DNA of 64,000 bases from Marimonas arenosa (GTDB lineage: Bacteria > Pseudomonadota > Alphaproteobacteria > Rhodobacterales > Rhodobacteraceae): NCBI RefSeq assembly GCF_030848945.1, contig NZ_JANHAX010000002.1, positions 496,001 through 560,000 of the forward strand, in the 5' to 3' direction. The translations under genes were made by a program, and so were the position numbers. Positions 50,676-59,746 of the stretch are shown one piece after another (within the stretch, counting starts at the first letter, position 1; each line of letters begins with the position of its first letter). The notes beneath the pieces are model-generated. The model saw only the letters and a list, made by a program, of their open reading frames with translations. It searched no databases and was not told the DNA's origin.

Positions 50676-52195
50676 GTCAGCAGGCTCCGGCCGGTCATTT
50701 CCGGCGGCTGTGGCAGGCCCATGAGGTGCAGCAGCGTCGGGGCGAGATCGGACAGCCGCCCGGCGCGCAGCGTGGCCCCGTCGGGACCACCTACCAGCGC
50801 CACCGGCACCGGGTTGGTGGTATGCGCGGTGTGTGGACCGCCGGTTTCGGGATCGACCATGGTTTCGCAATTGCCGTGATCGGCGGTGACGATCATCGCG
50901 CCGCCCGCCTTTTCCAGCGCCTGCATCACCCGGGCGAGCCCGCGGTCGACCGCTTCGCAGGCCTTGATCGCGGCCTGCAGGTCGCCGGTATGACCGACCA
51001 TGTCGGGGTTGGCATAGTTGGTGACGATCAGGTCGTATTTGCCGCTTTCGATGGCGGCGACGAAATGCTCCGTCACCTCGGCGGCGCTCATCTCGGGCTG
51101 AAGGTCATAGGTCGCCACCTTGGGCGAGGGCGCCATGTAACGGTCTTCGCCAAGCTCGGGCGCTTCCTTGCCGCCGTTGAGGAAGAAGGTGACATGCGGG
51201 TATTTCTCGGTCTCCGCCAGGCGGAACTGTTTCAGACCCTGTTTCGCCACCCAGGCGCCGAGCGTGTTGACGATCTCGCGCGACGGGAAGACCGTGGTCA
51301 TGTAGGCGTTGTGGGCCTCGGAATACTCGACCATGCCCATCAGCGCGGCGAGTCTGGGGCGCGGGCCTGTGTCGAACGCGTCGAACCGGGGATCGCCGAT
51401 GGCGGCCAGGATCTCGCGGGCCCGGTCGGCGCGGAAGTTGAGGCACCAGAGGCCATCGCCGTCTTGCACGCCCGAAAAATCGCCGATCACCGTGGCCTGA
51501 ATGAACTCGTCGGTTTCCGAGCGGTTATAGCCGTTGTTGATGGCCGCGGTGGCGGACCCGGTACGGAACTGGCCGTTGCCTCGGATCATGGCAGCGTAGG
51601 CTTCGGCGACCCGGTCCCAGCGGTTGTCGCGGTCCATGGCGAAATAGCGGCCGGTGAGCGTGGCGACGCGGGCCGTCGCCGGCAGCGCCGCCTCCAGCGT
51701 GGCAACATAGCCGAGCGCCGATTTCGGGGAGACATCACGGCCATCGGTGATGGCATGGATGGCAACCGGGATGCCGGCGTCGGTCAATGCCTTCACAGCG
51801 GCGGTCATGTGGTCGAGCGAACCATGCACGCCGCCGTCCGAGACCAGCCCCATTAGATGGGCAGTGCCGCCGGAAGTCTTCAGCTTCGCGACGAACCCTG
51901 CCAGCGCGGCATTGGCGAAAAACGAGCCGTCCTCGATCGCCAGGTCGATCTGGCCGAGATCCATCGCCACCACCCGGCCGGCGCCGATATTGGTGTGGCC
52001 AACCTCGGAATTGCCCATCTGGCCCGACGGCAGTCCGACATCCGGGCCGTGGGTGATCAGTCGGTTGTGGGGATAGGTCGTCATCAGCTGGTCGAAGGCG
52101 GGCGTGTGGGCAAGCGCCGGGGCGTTGTTGGCGGTGTCCTCGCGCAGGCCCCAGCCATCGAGGATGCAGAGGACGACGGGTTTCGGGATGCTCAT
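50672..52195 (-). CDS. gpmI: 2,3-bisphosphoglycerate-independent phosphoglycerate mutase
   Basis: A 507-residue manganese enzyme of glycolysis/gluconeogenesis. Nucleophile Ser in GNSEVGHTNIGAG, first metal motif ILDGWGLRED, and the second metal site VTADHGNCETM are present. It heads the gpmI-envC-ctpA unit, with an ATGA overlap to the EnvC-like gene. Confidence 0.97.
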   Translation of the reverse strand: MSIPKPVVLCILDGWGLREDTANNAPALAHTPAFDQLMTTYPHNRLITHGPDVGLPSGQMGNSEVGHTNIGAGRVVAMDLGQIDLAIEDGSFFANAALAGFVAKLKTSGGTAHLMGLVSDGGVHGSLDHMTAAVKALTDAGIPVAIHAITDGRDVSPKSALGYVATLEAALPATARVATLTGRYFAMDRDNRWDRVAEAYAAMIRGNGQFRTGSATAAINNGYNRSETDEFIQATVIGDFSGVQDGDGLWCLNFRADRAREILAAIGDPRFDAFDTGPRPRLAALMGMVEYSEAHNAYMTTVFPSREIVNTLGAWVAKQGLKQFRLAETEKYPHVTFFLNGGKEAPELGEDRYMAPSPKVATYDLQPEMSAAEVTEHFVAAIESGKYDLIVTNYANPDMVGHTGDLQAAIKACEAVDRGLARVMQALEKAGGAMIVTADHGNCETMVDPETGGPHTAHTTNPVPVALVGGPDGATLRAGRLSDLAPTLLHLMGLPQPPEMTGRSLLT

Positions 52196-52356
52196 GTCGT
52201 GCCTTTCCGTTTGCGATTGCCTTTAAATCCTCCGCTTGCTGGGAGCAACCGGCGGATTGCCGCCCGCGGACACGTCCCGTCTGCCCCCTCGCCCACCCGC
52301 AGACGTGAATTCTGGATGGAAAACGCATCGTCCACGCTGCTGCTTCTTCTGTTCAG

Positions 52357-52391
52357 AAATACCTCGGGGGTTTGGGGGCAGCGCCCCCAAT
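52357..52391. repeat. Second copy of the AAATAC-GGGGG hairpin element
   Basis: AAATACCTCGGGGGTTTGGG leads into perfect arms TTGGGGGC (52373-52380) and GCCCCCAA (52384-52391). The arrangement matches 3999-4036. It lies in the 231-nt gap between rlmH and gpmI and could act as an intra-operon attenuator. Confidence 0.55.
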
Positions 52392-52426
52392 CCACTGGAA
52401 TAAAGCGTGCGCAGCACACAATGCGA

Positions 52427-52897
52427 TCAAGCGCGGTGATAGGGTGTGCCGGCCAGGATCGCGGCGGCGCGGTAGAGCTGTTCGCAGAGCATGACGCGGG
52501 CCAGCATGTGGGGCCAGACCATTTGACCCAGGCTGAGTGACAGGTCAGCTCCGGCGCGTAGCCCGGGGTCGAGCCCGTCGGCGCCGCCGATGAGGAAGGC
52601 GAGGTCCGAGGTGCCGTCATCGCGGAACCGGGCGAGCGTGGCGGCGAAATCGGGAGAACTCATCAGCTTGCCGCGTTCGTCGAGCGCGATCACGCGGGCG
52701 CTCTGCGGCACCGCTTTCTGCAACAACACCGCTTCGCCGGTCATGCCGCCGCCCTTGCGGTCCTCGACGTCGATAAGGGTGAGCGGGCCGAGCCCGAGGC
52801 TGCGGCCGGTCCGGTCGAACCGCGCAGCATAGTCGTCGATCAGCACCTTTTCCGGGCCGGCGCGAAGCCGGCCAACGGCGCAGATTGTGACCCGCAT
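52427..52897 (-). CDS. rlmH: 23S rRNA pseudouridine-1915 N3-methyltransferase RlmH
   Basis: A 156-residue SPOUT methyltransferase. The SAM-knot segment LAFLIGGADGLDPGLRAGAD and the C-terminal LCEQLYRAAAILAGTPYHR are diagnostic. It modifies helix 69 of 23S rRNA in the 70S ribosome. It starts directly after the rsfS stop (TGAATG). Confidence 0.97.
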   Translation of the reverse strand: MRVTICAVGRLRAGPEKVLIDDYAARFDRTGRSLGLGPLTLIDVEDRKGGGMTGEAVLLQKAVPQSARVIALDERGKLMSSPDFAATLARFRDDGTSDLAFLIGGADGLDPGLRAGADLSLSLGQMVWPHMLARVMLCEQLYRAAAILAGTPYHRA

Positions 52898-53353
52898 TCA
52901 GCTCTGCGCTTGCGCGGTTGCCGTTGCGGCAGCCTTGGCGGGCGGCTGCCACATCTTCTCGAGCTGGTAGAACTCGCGCACCTCGGGGCGGAAGACATGG
53001 ACGATAATATCGCCGGTGTCGATCAGCACCCAGTCGCCGGCATCCTTGCCCTCGATCTTCGATAGCCGTCCGAGCTCGTGCTTGAGCCGTTCGACCAGCT
53101 TTTCGGCGATTGCGATCACCTGCCGCGAGGAGCGCCCCGAGCAGATCACCATGTAATCACCGATCGAGGATTTGCCGCGCAGGTCGATCTGCACGATGTC
53201 CTCGGCCTTGTCGGTGTCGAGAGAGGAAAGGATGTGCGCGAGAAGCGTCTCGCTGGACACATCGGCGGGGGTCTGCGCGACGGCATAACCCTGTGGCGCG
53301 GCCGTGGCCGCATCAACGTCGGTTGACAGGACTTGGGTCCTCCTTTGCTGCAC
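52898..53353 (-). CDS. rsfS: Ribosomal silencing factor RsfS
   Basis: A 151-codon frame; the RsfS domain runs from about residue 33 (SETLLAHILSSLDTDKAEDI, then RGKSSIGDYMVICSGRSSRQ) to EFYQLEKMW. It binds L14 and blocks subunit joining in starvation. The start is uncertain. The GTG at 53353 lies upstream of the only good ribosome site, AAGGAGG (53339-53345), so that site would fall inside the gene. The codon 9 nt after the site is CTG (53327-53329), an unusual but possible start giving 143 residues. Confidence 0.9.
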   Translation of the reverse strand: MQQRRTQVLSTDVDAATAAPQGYAVAQTPADVSSETLLAHILSSLDTDKAEDIVQIDLRGKSSIGDYMVICSGRSSRQVIAIAEKLVERLKHELGRLSKIEGKDAGDWVLIDTGDIIVHVFRPEVREFYQLEKMWQPPAKAAATATAQAQS

Positions 53354-53487
53354 ACCGGATCAGGCCCCCGATGCCGGGCGTGGTCGAATCGTAGCATCGG
53401 ATGTGTGTTTTCTCAACGAAAGCTTCAAGGGGGTGGAAAAATCGGAGGCCCGGTGCCCTCGAAAATGGCAGCTGCCGATCAGACCCG

Positions 53488-54900
53488 TCAGTCGAGCACT
53501 TTGGTTGCCAGTTGCGAACCGTCGAGCATGCGCACTTCGCGCTGCGGGAAGGGGATAGTGATGCCGTTCTCCTGGAAGGCATCCCAGAGCGCGAGAAAGA
53601 CGTTGCCGCGGATGTTGGTCAATCCGCCGGTCGGGTCGGTGATCCAGAACCGCAGGATGTAATCGACCGAGCTGTCGCCGAAGCCGACGATATGGCAGAC
53701 AGGCGGCTTGTGGGTCAGCACCCGGTCGACCCCCTTGGCGGCCTCAATCGCCAGCGCCCGGACCTTGTGCGGATCGTCGCCATAGGAGGTGCCGAAATGG
53801 ATGTCGAGCCGGACGAACTCGTTGGTGTGCGACCAGTTGACCACCTGGCCGGTGATCAGGTCTTCGTTGGGGATGAGAAACTCTTTGCCGTCGCGGGTAA
53901 CCACCGAGGTGTAGCGCGCGCCCAGCGTGTCGATCCAACCGAAGGTCTCGCCGAGAGAGATCACGTCGCCGGGCTTGATTGACTTGTCCATCAGGATGAT
54001 CACCCCGGAGACCAGGTTTGACACCACTTTCTGTAGGCCGAAACCGAGGCCGACGCCGATCGCGCCCGACAGGACCGCGAGGCCGGTGAGATCGACGCCG
54101 ATCGCCTTCAGCCCAATGAACACCGCTGCACCGTAGAGCAGGACCTGGATGAACTTGATCGCCAGCACCTGCATCGAGGGGCTGATGTCTTGGTTGCGCT
54201 TGAGCCCGGTGGAGGTGGTTTGCGACAGGAACCGGGCGATCGCGAACAGCACACCGAGGGTAAATACGGCTTGGATCAGGATCCAGAGCGACAGGTGCAG
54301 CGTACCGAGGTCGACTGCGGCGCTGTCGAGCAGGGTGCGGGCTTCGTCGGTGAGGTTCAGGATCGACAGCGTCACCCAGGTCCAGCCAGCATAGCGCACC
54401 ACGGTGCGTAGGAAGTTGTTGACGATGAGCCGGGACAGGACGGCAATGATCAGCCAGGCCAACGCCAGATTCGCGATGATTCCGAGCAGGTAGGAGCGGG
54501 ACGGCCAATGGAAGTTGTAAGGCGCGGGCCAGGTGATCTCGCGCATGATCCAGATGGTAGGCCAGATCAGTGCGTTGAAGAATATCAGCTGCAGCCGCTT
54601 TTCGATCAGCAGCAGGAAGCGGAAGCGCCATTTCGGCCAGTTCTCGCGGGTGCGCATCCATTCGCGCAAGCGCGGCGCGACGTAGCGGCAGAGTGCCCAG
54701 GCGAGCAGGAAGAGAACCAGCGCGATGACCAGTTGATAGGCTGTCCAGGGCCGCATCAGGTCCTGGGTGAAGAACCGCTCGAGCCGATCCGCCAGCGACA
54801 GGGCGATTTCCTGCGCATCCTGCGCCGAAGTCGCGGGCTTTGCCGGGGCGCTCTGGGTGGCGGCGCCGGTCTGGTCGAGGGGGGTCGCGGTTTCTGTCAT
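53488..54900 (-). CDS. Mechanosensitive ion channel of the MscS family
   Basis: A 470-residue membrane protein with about five or six helices. The pore helix and beta domain follow the MscS pattern: AVLSGAIGVGLGFGLQKVVSN, then KSIKPGDVISLGETFGW and TSVVTRDGKEFLIPNEDLI. The extra N-terminal helices make it a medium-length MscS (YbdG/YnaI-like size). It opens under membrane tension and releases solutes. The start MTETATPL is used; upstream open sequence lacks support. Confidence 0.92.
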   Translation of the reverse strand: MTETATPLDQTGAATQSAPAKPATSAQDAQEIALSLADRLERFFTQDLMRPWTAYQLVIALVLFLLAWALCRYVAPRLREWMRTRENWPKWRFRFLLLIEKRLQLIFFNALIWPTIWIMREITWPAPYNFHWPSRSYLLGIIANLALAWLIIAVLSRLIVNNFLRTVVRYAGWTWVTLSILNLTDEARTLLDSAAVDLGTLHLSLWILIQAVFTLGVLFAIARFLSQTTSTGLKRNQDISPSMQVLAIKFIQVLLYGAAVFIGLKAIGVDLTGLAVLSGAIGVGLGFGLQKVVSNLVSGVIILMDKSIKPGDVISLGETFGWIDTLGARYTSVVTRDGKEFLIPNEDLITGQVVNWSHTNEFVRLDIHFGTSYGDDPHKVRALAIEAAKGVDRVLTHKPPVCHIVGFGDSSVDYILRFWITDPTGGLTNIRGNVFLALWDAFQENGITIPFPQREVRMLDGSQLATKVLD

Positions 54901-55355
54901 CGCCTTGCCTGTCTGCCGAGACAGAGTTGCACGGCGGCACGGTTCGGACAAGCCGGGCTTTTCGCAGGTCACGCGCGGGTCGGGAAAGACGGTTGCTGAC
55001 TTGGACGATTGTCCGAAGAACAATCACCAGAAGCAGAACAATAGACGCTTACCAACAGGGATCAGGTGCCAAGGCGTGATTTCATGACTGGGTCAGGTGC
55101 GCGAGGTTTTTGGGGCCGCCGACCGGCTTTGACGCCTCCGGATGCGGAGGACGGTTGCGGCTCCGATGGTGTCGGGCCTTGCGGGACTCGGGGTCAGCCT
55201 GTATCTGACGGCTCATGACACGGGTTTTTGACATGGAAGACCGCGCGCGGCTCAACGAACGCTTTTTCGGCGAGGCGTGCTCGGTGCTGGCGCGCCTGTA
55301 GGCGCCGAGTATCCGTTCCGCTGGATTTTCAGAACAACCGAAGGGGAGAGGACCG
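54901..55355. other. Gene-free divergent region between mscS and leuC
   Basis: 455 bases with no gene I can support. It contains tiny open frames at 55142-55231 and 55215-55301 (29 and 28 codons) without ribosome sites. No leucine-rich leader peptide or attenuator is visible before leuC. The leuC ribosome site GGGGAG lies at about 55345. Confidence 0.5.
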
Positions 55356-56762
55356 ATGTCCCCCAAAACGCTCTATGACAAGATCTGGGATGCCCACGTG
55401 GCTCATGAGGCCGAGGATGGCACCTGCCTGCTCTATATCGACCGCCATCTGGTGCACGAGGTGACCAGCCCGCAGGCCTTCGAGGGGCTGCGCCTGGCCG
55501 ACCGCGAGGTGCATAGTCCGGACAAGACCATCGCGGTGCCGGATCATAACGTACCGACCACCCCGGGCCGCGAGGACCCGGCGCAGATGACCGAGGAAAG
55601 CCGCATCCAGGTCGAGGCGCTGGACAAGAACGCGCGCGATTTCGGTATTCACTATTACCCGGTGAACGATATCCGCCAGGGGATCGTTCACATCGTCGGG
55701 CCGGAACAGGGCTGGACCCTGCCGGGGATGACCGTGGTCTGCGGCGATTCACATACGGCGACCCATGGCGCCTTCGGCGCGCTGGCGCACGGGATCGGCA
55801 CCTCCGAGGTCGAACATGTGCTGGCCACCCAGACGCTGATCCAGAAGAAATCGAAGAACATGAAGGTCGAGATCACCGGCAAGCTGAAGCCCGGCGTGAC
55901 CGCAAAGGACATCACCCTTGCGGTGATCGGCAAGACCGGTACCGCCGGCGGCACCGGTTACGTGATCGAATATTGCGGCGAGGCCATTCGCGACCTTTCC
56001 ATGGAAGGCCGCATGACGGTGTGCAACATGGCAATCGAGGGTGGTGCCCGCGCCGGCCTGATCGCGCCGGATGAAAAGACCTTTGAATACATCAAGGGCC
56101 GCCCGCACGCGCCGAAAGGCGGGCAGTGGGAGCAGGCGATGGAATGGTGGAAGACACTCCATTCCGATGATGATGCCCATTGGGACAAGATCGTGACCCT
56201 GAAAGGCGAGGAAATCGAGCCGGTGGTGACCTGGGGCACCAGCCCCGAGGACGTGTTGCCGATCACCGACGTGGTGCCGTCGCCCGAGGATTTCACCGGC
56301 GGCAAGGTCGAGGCGGCGAAGCGCGCGCTTGATTACATGGGGCTGACGCCGGGCCAGAAGCTGACCGACATCAAGGTTGATGCCGTCTTCGTGGGGTCGT
56401 GCACCAATGGCCGGATCGAAGATTTGCGCGAGGTTGCCAAGGTCCTGAAAGGTCGCAAGGTGGCCGATGGCGTGCGGATGATGATCGTGCCCGGCTCGGG
56501 GCTGGTTCGTGAGCAGGCCGAGGAGGAAGGTCTCGCCGAAATTTTCCAGGAGGCCGGGGCGGAGTGGCGGCTGGCCGGTTGCTCGATGTGCCTTGCGATG
56601 AACCCTGATCAGTTGGCCCCGGAAGAGCGCTGTGCCTCGACCTCGAACCGCAATTTCGAGGGGCGGCAGGGCTACAAGGGCCGCACCCACCTGATGAGCC
56701 CGGCGATGGCCGCGGCGGCGGCGGTGACCGGTCATCTGACGGATGTACGTGAATTGACATGA
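55356..56762 (+). CDS. leuC: 3-isopropylmalate dehydratase large subunit
   Basis: A 468-residue aconitase-family subunit of leucine biosynthesis. The [4Fe-4S] ligands are in [12 protein letters not shown] and [12 protein letters not shown], with [20 protein letters not shown] near the substrate. It works with LeuD to isomerise 2-isopropylmalate to 3-isopropylmalate. Followed by an 84-nt gap with an inverted repeat, then leuD. Confidence 0.98.
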   Translation: MSPKTLYDKIWDAHVAHEAEDGTCLLYIDRHLVHEVTSPQAFEGLRLADREVHSPDKTIAVPDHNVPTTPGREDPAQMTEESRIQVEALDKNARDFGIHYYPVNDIRQGIVHIVGPEQGWTLPGMTVVCGDSHTATHGAFGALAHGIGTSEVEHVLATQTLIQKKSKNMKVEITGKLKPGVTAKDITLAVIGKTGTAGGTGYVIEYCGEAIRDLSMEGRMTVCNMAIEGGARAGLIAPDEKTFEYIKGRPHAPKGGQWEQAMEWWKTLHSDDDAHWDKIVTLKGEEIEPVVTWGTSPEDVLPITDVVPSPEDFTGGKVEAAKRALDYMGLTPGQKLTDIKVDAVFVGSCTNGRIEDLREVAKVLKGRKVADGVRMMIVPGSGLVREQAEEEGLAEIFQEAGAEWRLAGCSMCLAMNPDQLAPEERCASTSNRNFEGRQGYKGRTHLMSPAMAAAAAVTGHLTDVRELT

Positions 56763-56772
56763 GGCGCGGGGT

Positions 56773-56824
56773 GCCGGGCTGAAGCCCGGCCTACGCAAAC
56801 CCGTAGGGCGGGCTTCAGCCCGGC
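56773..56824. repeat. Large inverted repeat between leuC and leuD
   Basis: Arms of 23 bases, 56773-56795 and 56802-56824, pair with one mismatch around CAAACC. Each arm is itself palindromic around GGGCTGAAGCCC. The unit is the same as that after glyA (45471-45488). In mRNA it would make a stable stem within the leuCD transcript. Confidence 0.75.
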
Positions 56825-56846
56825 ATCCGTTCCAAGGAGACAGACA

Positions 56847-57452
56847 ATGGAAAAATTCGACAAACTCAGCGGGATCGCGGCGCCCATGCCGCTGGTGAAT
56901 ATCGACACCGACATGATCATCCCCAAGGTGTTTCTGAAGACGATCAAGCGCTCGGGGCTGGGGGTCAACCTGTTCGACGAGATGCGCTATGATCGCGACG
57001 GTAACGAGATTCCCGATTTCGTGCTCAACAAGCCGGCCTATCGCGAGGCGCAGATCCTGGTGGCGGGAGATAATTTCGGCTGCGGCTCGTCGCGCGAACA
57101 CGCGCCCTGGGCGTTGGCGGATTTCGGTATCAAGGCGGTCATCTCGACCTCGTTTGCCGACATCTTCTTCAACAACTGTTTCAAGAACGGCATCCTGCCG
57201 ATCGTGCTGCCGCAGGAACAGGTGGACGCGCTGATGAAGGATGCCGAGAAGGGCGCCAACGCCCGGATGGAGATCGATCTTGAGGCGCAGACGGTGACCA
57301 GCTCGGACGGCGATGTGTTCCACTTCGAGGTCGATCCGCACCGCAAGCATTGTCTTCTTAACGGGCTCGACGACATTGGCCTGACGCTGGAAAAATCGGC
57401 ATCGATCGACGCTTTCGAAAAGAAAATGGCGCTCGAACGTCCCTGGGTCTGA
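56847..57452 (+). CDS. leuD: 3-isopropylmalate dehydratase small subunit
   Basis: A 201-residue partner of LeuC. The swivel-domain loop [17 protein letters not shown] and the IDTDMIIPK start region are present. AAGGAGACAGACA precedes the ATG. It ends before a strong terminator. Confidence 0.98.
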   Translation: MEKFDKLSGIAAPMPLVNIDTDMIIPKVFLKTIKRSGLGVNLFDEMRYDRDGNEIPDFVLNKPAYREAQILVAGDNFGCGSSREHAPWALADFGIKAVISTSFADIFFNNCFKNGILPIVLPQEQVDALMKDAEKGANARMEIDLEAQTVTSSDGDVFHFEVDPHRKHCLLNGLDDIGLTLEKSASIDAFEKKMALERPWV

Positions 57453-57488
57453 CCGTCGCCATCAGCCGTTGCGAGAATGAAATGTGGC

Positions 57489-57516
57489 CGCCCGCACGCC
57501 GGGCGGTCTTTTGTTT
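57489..57516 (+). terminator. Rho-independent terminator of leuCD
   Basis: Perfect arms CCGCCCG (57489-57495) and CGGGCGG (57501-57507), then TCTTTTGTTT, 37 nt after leuD. Confidence 0.8.
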
Positions 57517-57833
57517 AGGTCTGGTAAACAATGAGTGACGCGCAGTCGCGTCAGATCGTGGTGGCCCTAGCAGCGCCCGACGCTACATCCACAACATCTT
57601 GTAGGTGCTTGAGACCGTGCCATTTTTTTGCACCGAAATTGATGCATTCGCGCACCAGTTGTTCCCTCAAAAGGTCGGAAACTTTGTGTCTTTGTTAACC
57701 ATGACTTGAGCCGGACAGCGAAAGAAGGCAAAAATTGGGCAAGAATGAGGCAGGCCGCGGACCCTCGCGGCATCAAGTTGGAAAAAGGCGCCGGCAGAGC
57801 ACCGGTTCCGGCCAGTTTGAAGGGAATGGGGCA
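57517..57833. other. Gene-free stretch after leuCD
   Basis: 317 bases, lower in GC than its surroundings, including TTTTTTTG near 57630. A 55-codon frame from 57531 has poor codon use and no ribosome site. A single TTAA-N7-TTGA (57695-57709) resembles half of a CtrA site. I see nothing firmer. It probably contains the promoter of the membrane-protein gene that follows. Confidence 0.4.
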
Positions 57834-58679
57834 GTGGTATCCCGACTGACAAGTGCGCTCGTGCGCGCGTGCCTGATGGCGCTTTTGATCGCCATGCCGT
57901 CGCTGATGCTGGCGGATGTCAGCTCGGACACGACGCAAATCGTCGTGCTCGTGGCGATCCTCGCTTTCCTCATGACCTTTATGGAATACTACAGCGAGTA
58001 TCCCTCGATCGTGGAATTCCGTTTCGCGCCGCCATTCAACCGGCTACGCTTTGCCGCCCTGTTCCTGACGGTGACCTTGCTGTCACTGATCTGCTCGGGC
58101 AAGACCGACCCCAGTAACCTGGCGACGCTGGCCACGAAATTCGGCACGCTTCTGGGCAATGCCATAGATTTTCCCTATTCGCCGGTCCGTCTTGTGGTGT
58201 TGATGCTGCCCGACAACAGCGACCCGGCGCTGGTGTCGTCGGTGCGCACGGCGGCCGGGATTTCCTACATGCTGTCCCTGTTGTCCCTGTTCGTTTTCGT
58301 GACGCTGGTGCGGTTGATGGGCTGGCCCACCCGCAAAGGGGCGTTCAACGTCTGGGTCAACCTGCCGCTGTTCGACCCGACCGCGGGCGGAGATGTGCTG
58401 GCACGGTTGAAGCGCGACGCCGGTCTTAACATTATGTTAGGGATTTTACTGCCATTCCTGATCCCAGCGGTTGTCAAAGCGGCGGCGGATCTGATCGATC
58501 CGATCACCATGGACAACCCGCAGACACTGATCTGGACGATGAGCGCATGGGCCTTTCTGCCAGCAAGCATGATCATGCGCGGCATAGCGATGAGCCGCGT
58601 GGCCGACCTGATCGAGGAAAAACGGATGCGCGCCTATGCCGAAGCCAAGGCCGAGCGCGAAGGCTTGCAGCACGCCTGA
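57834..58679 (+). CDS. Conserved membrane protein, function unknown
   Basis: A 281-residue protein with about five membrane segments (near residues 6-28, 33-52, 72-92, 145-168, 200-222) and a cytoplasmic C-terminal tail rich in Arg, Glu and Ala (EEKRMRAYAEAKAEREG). Translation probably starts at GTG with GAAGGGAATGGGG upstream; the open frame extends 33 codons further without membrane character. A MEYYSEYPSIVEFRFAPPFN loop is distinctive but matches no domain I know. Its stop overlaps the next coding frame as CTGA. Confidence 0.7.
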   Translation: MVSRLTSALVRACLMALLIAMPSLMLADVSSDTTQIVVLVAILAFLMTFMEYYSEYPSIVEFRFAPPFNRLRFAALFLTVTLLSLICSGKTDPSNLATLATKFGTLLGNAIDFPYSPVRLVVLMLPDNSDPALVSSVRTAAGISYMLSLLSLFVFVTLVRLMGWPTRKGAFNVWVNLPLFDPTAGGDVLARLKRDAGLNIMLGILLPFLIPAVVKAAADLIDPITMDNPQTLIWTMSAWAFLPASMIMRGIAMSRVADLIEEKRMRAYAEAKAEREGLQHA

Positions 58680-59746
58680 TCCTTCTGGCCCTGGCGGCGC
58701 TGTCCGCCGGAACCGTTCAGGCCGAAGACATCCGGATTGCCACCTTCAATGCCGAGCTGTCCCGCAAGGGACCGGGACTTTTGCTGCGCGATATCCTGAA
58801 GGGAGATGACCAGGCTGACGCGGTCGCCGAGGTGATCGCCCGCGTCGCGCCGGACGTGCTGGTGTTGAACGGGATCGACTATGACCATGGCAATCTGACG
58901 CTGACCGCGCTGGAAGCGCTGGTGGCCCAGCGCGGCCACCGGATGCCTTTTCTGTTCGCGGCCCGGCCCAACAGCGGCCGGGCGACGGGACTGGATCTTG
59001 ACGGCGACGGACGGCTGGGCGGGCCCGGCGACTCCCAGGGCTGGGGCCGGTATGCCGGCGATGGCGGCATGGCAGTGCTGTCGCGGTTTCGCATCGGCGC
59101 GGCGCGTGATCTGAGCGGGCTCTTGTGGGCCGGGCAGGACTGGGCGCTGCTGCCGCGCGAGGAGGGCAAGCTGGTCCCGTCTGAGGCAGCCTATGAGGCG
59201 CAGCGGTTGAGCTCGGTGGGGCATTGGGTGGTGCCGGTGGAGATCGGCGGGCGGAACCTGAGCGTGATGGCCTTCCATGCCACGCCGCCGGTTTTTGACG
59301 GGCCGGAAGACCGCAACGGCAAGCGCAATCACGACGAGATCGTATTGTGGCGGCACCTGCTGGACGGAGCTTATGGCGGCGTGCCGGATGGACCTTTCGT
59401 GATCGCGGGGGATGCCAATCTCGACCCGTTGGACGGCGAGGGGATCAAGGTGGCGATTACGGGGCTGCTGAGCGACAAGCGGCTGCAGGACCCGGCCCCG
59501 CGCAGCGCCGGCGCCGGGGCGGCGGCGGATGCGGACCATCGGGGCGACCCGGCGCTGGATACGGTGGACTGGCCGAGGGCCGAGGCGGGCGGGCCGGGGA
59601 ACCTTCGGGTGGACTACGTCTTGCCGTCAGCGGGGCTTGAGGTAATGGGCGCGGGCGTCTGGTGGCCCGCGCCGGGCGAGTCAGACCAGGAGATTGCGAC
59701 CCGCGCCAGCCGTCACCGGCTGGTCTGGGTGGATATCCGCTGGTAA
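58676..59746 (+). CDS. Endonuclease/exonuclease/phosphatase (EEP) family protein
   Basis: About 356 residues. EEP motifs: RIATFNAELSRKGPG, DVLVLNGIDYDHG, VMAFHATPP, AGDANLDPLDGEG, NLRVDYVLPS and catalytic His in SRHRLVWVD. A hydrophobic leader (LILLALAALSAGTVQA) suggests export. No ATG, GTG or TTG lies near the domain start; the only ATG (58547) is 130 nt inside the previous gene. The CTG at 58676 overlaps that gene's TGA (CTGA), which would be a coupled non-AUG start. The substrate (phosphodiester or phosphoester) is unknown. Ends 66 nt inside the convergent gene. Confidence 0.78.
   Translation: MILLALAALSAGTVQAEDIRIATFNAELSRKGPGLLLRDILKGDDQADAVAEVIARVAPDVLVLNGIDYDHGNLTLTALEALVAQRGHRMPFLFAARPNSGRATGLDLDGDGRLGGPGDSQGWGRYAGDGGMAVLSRFRIGAARDLSGLLWAGQDWALLPREEGKLVPSEAAYEAQRLSSVGHWVVPVEIGGRNLSVMAFHATPPVFDGPEDRNGKRNHDEIVLWRHLLDGAYGGVPDGPFVIAGDANLDPLDGEGIKVAITGLLSDKRLQDPAPRSAGAGAAADADHRGDPALDTVDWPRAEAGGPGNLRVDYVLPSAGLEVMGAGVWWPAPGESDQEIATRASRHRLVWVDIRW

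Noticed and set aside
55142-55301. Two tiny overlapping frames (29 and 28 codons) before leuC
   Set aside because: No ribosome sites, no Leu codon run for attenuation, and no recognisable product.
57531-57698. 55-codon frame after leuD
   Set aside because: Cys-rich random composition, rare codons and no ribosome site.
57695-57709. CtrA-like site TTAA-N7-TTGA
   Set aside because: Second half is imperfect and no cell-cycle gene follows; one such match is expected by chance.
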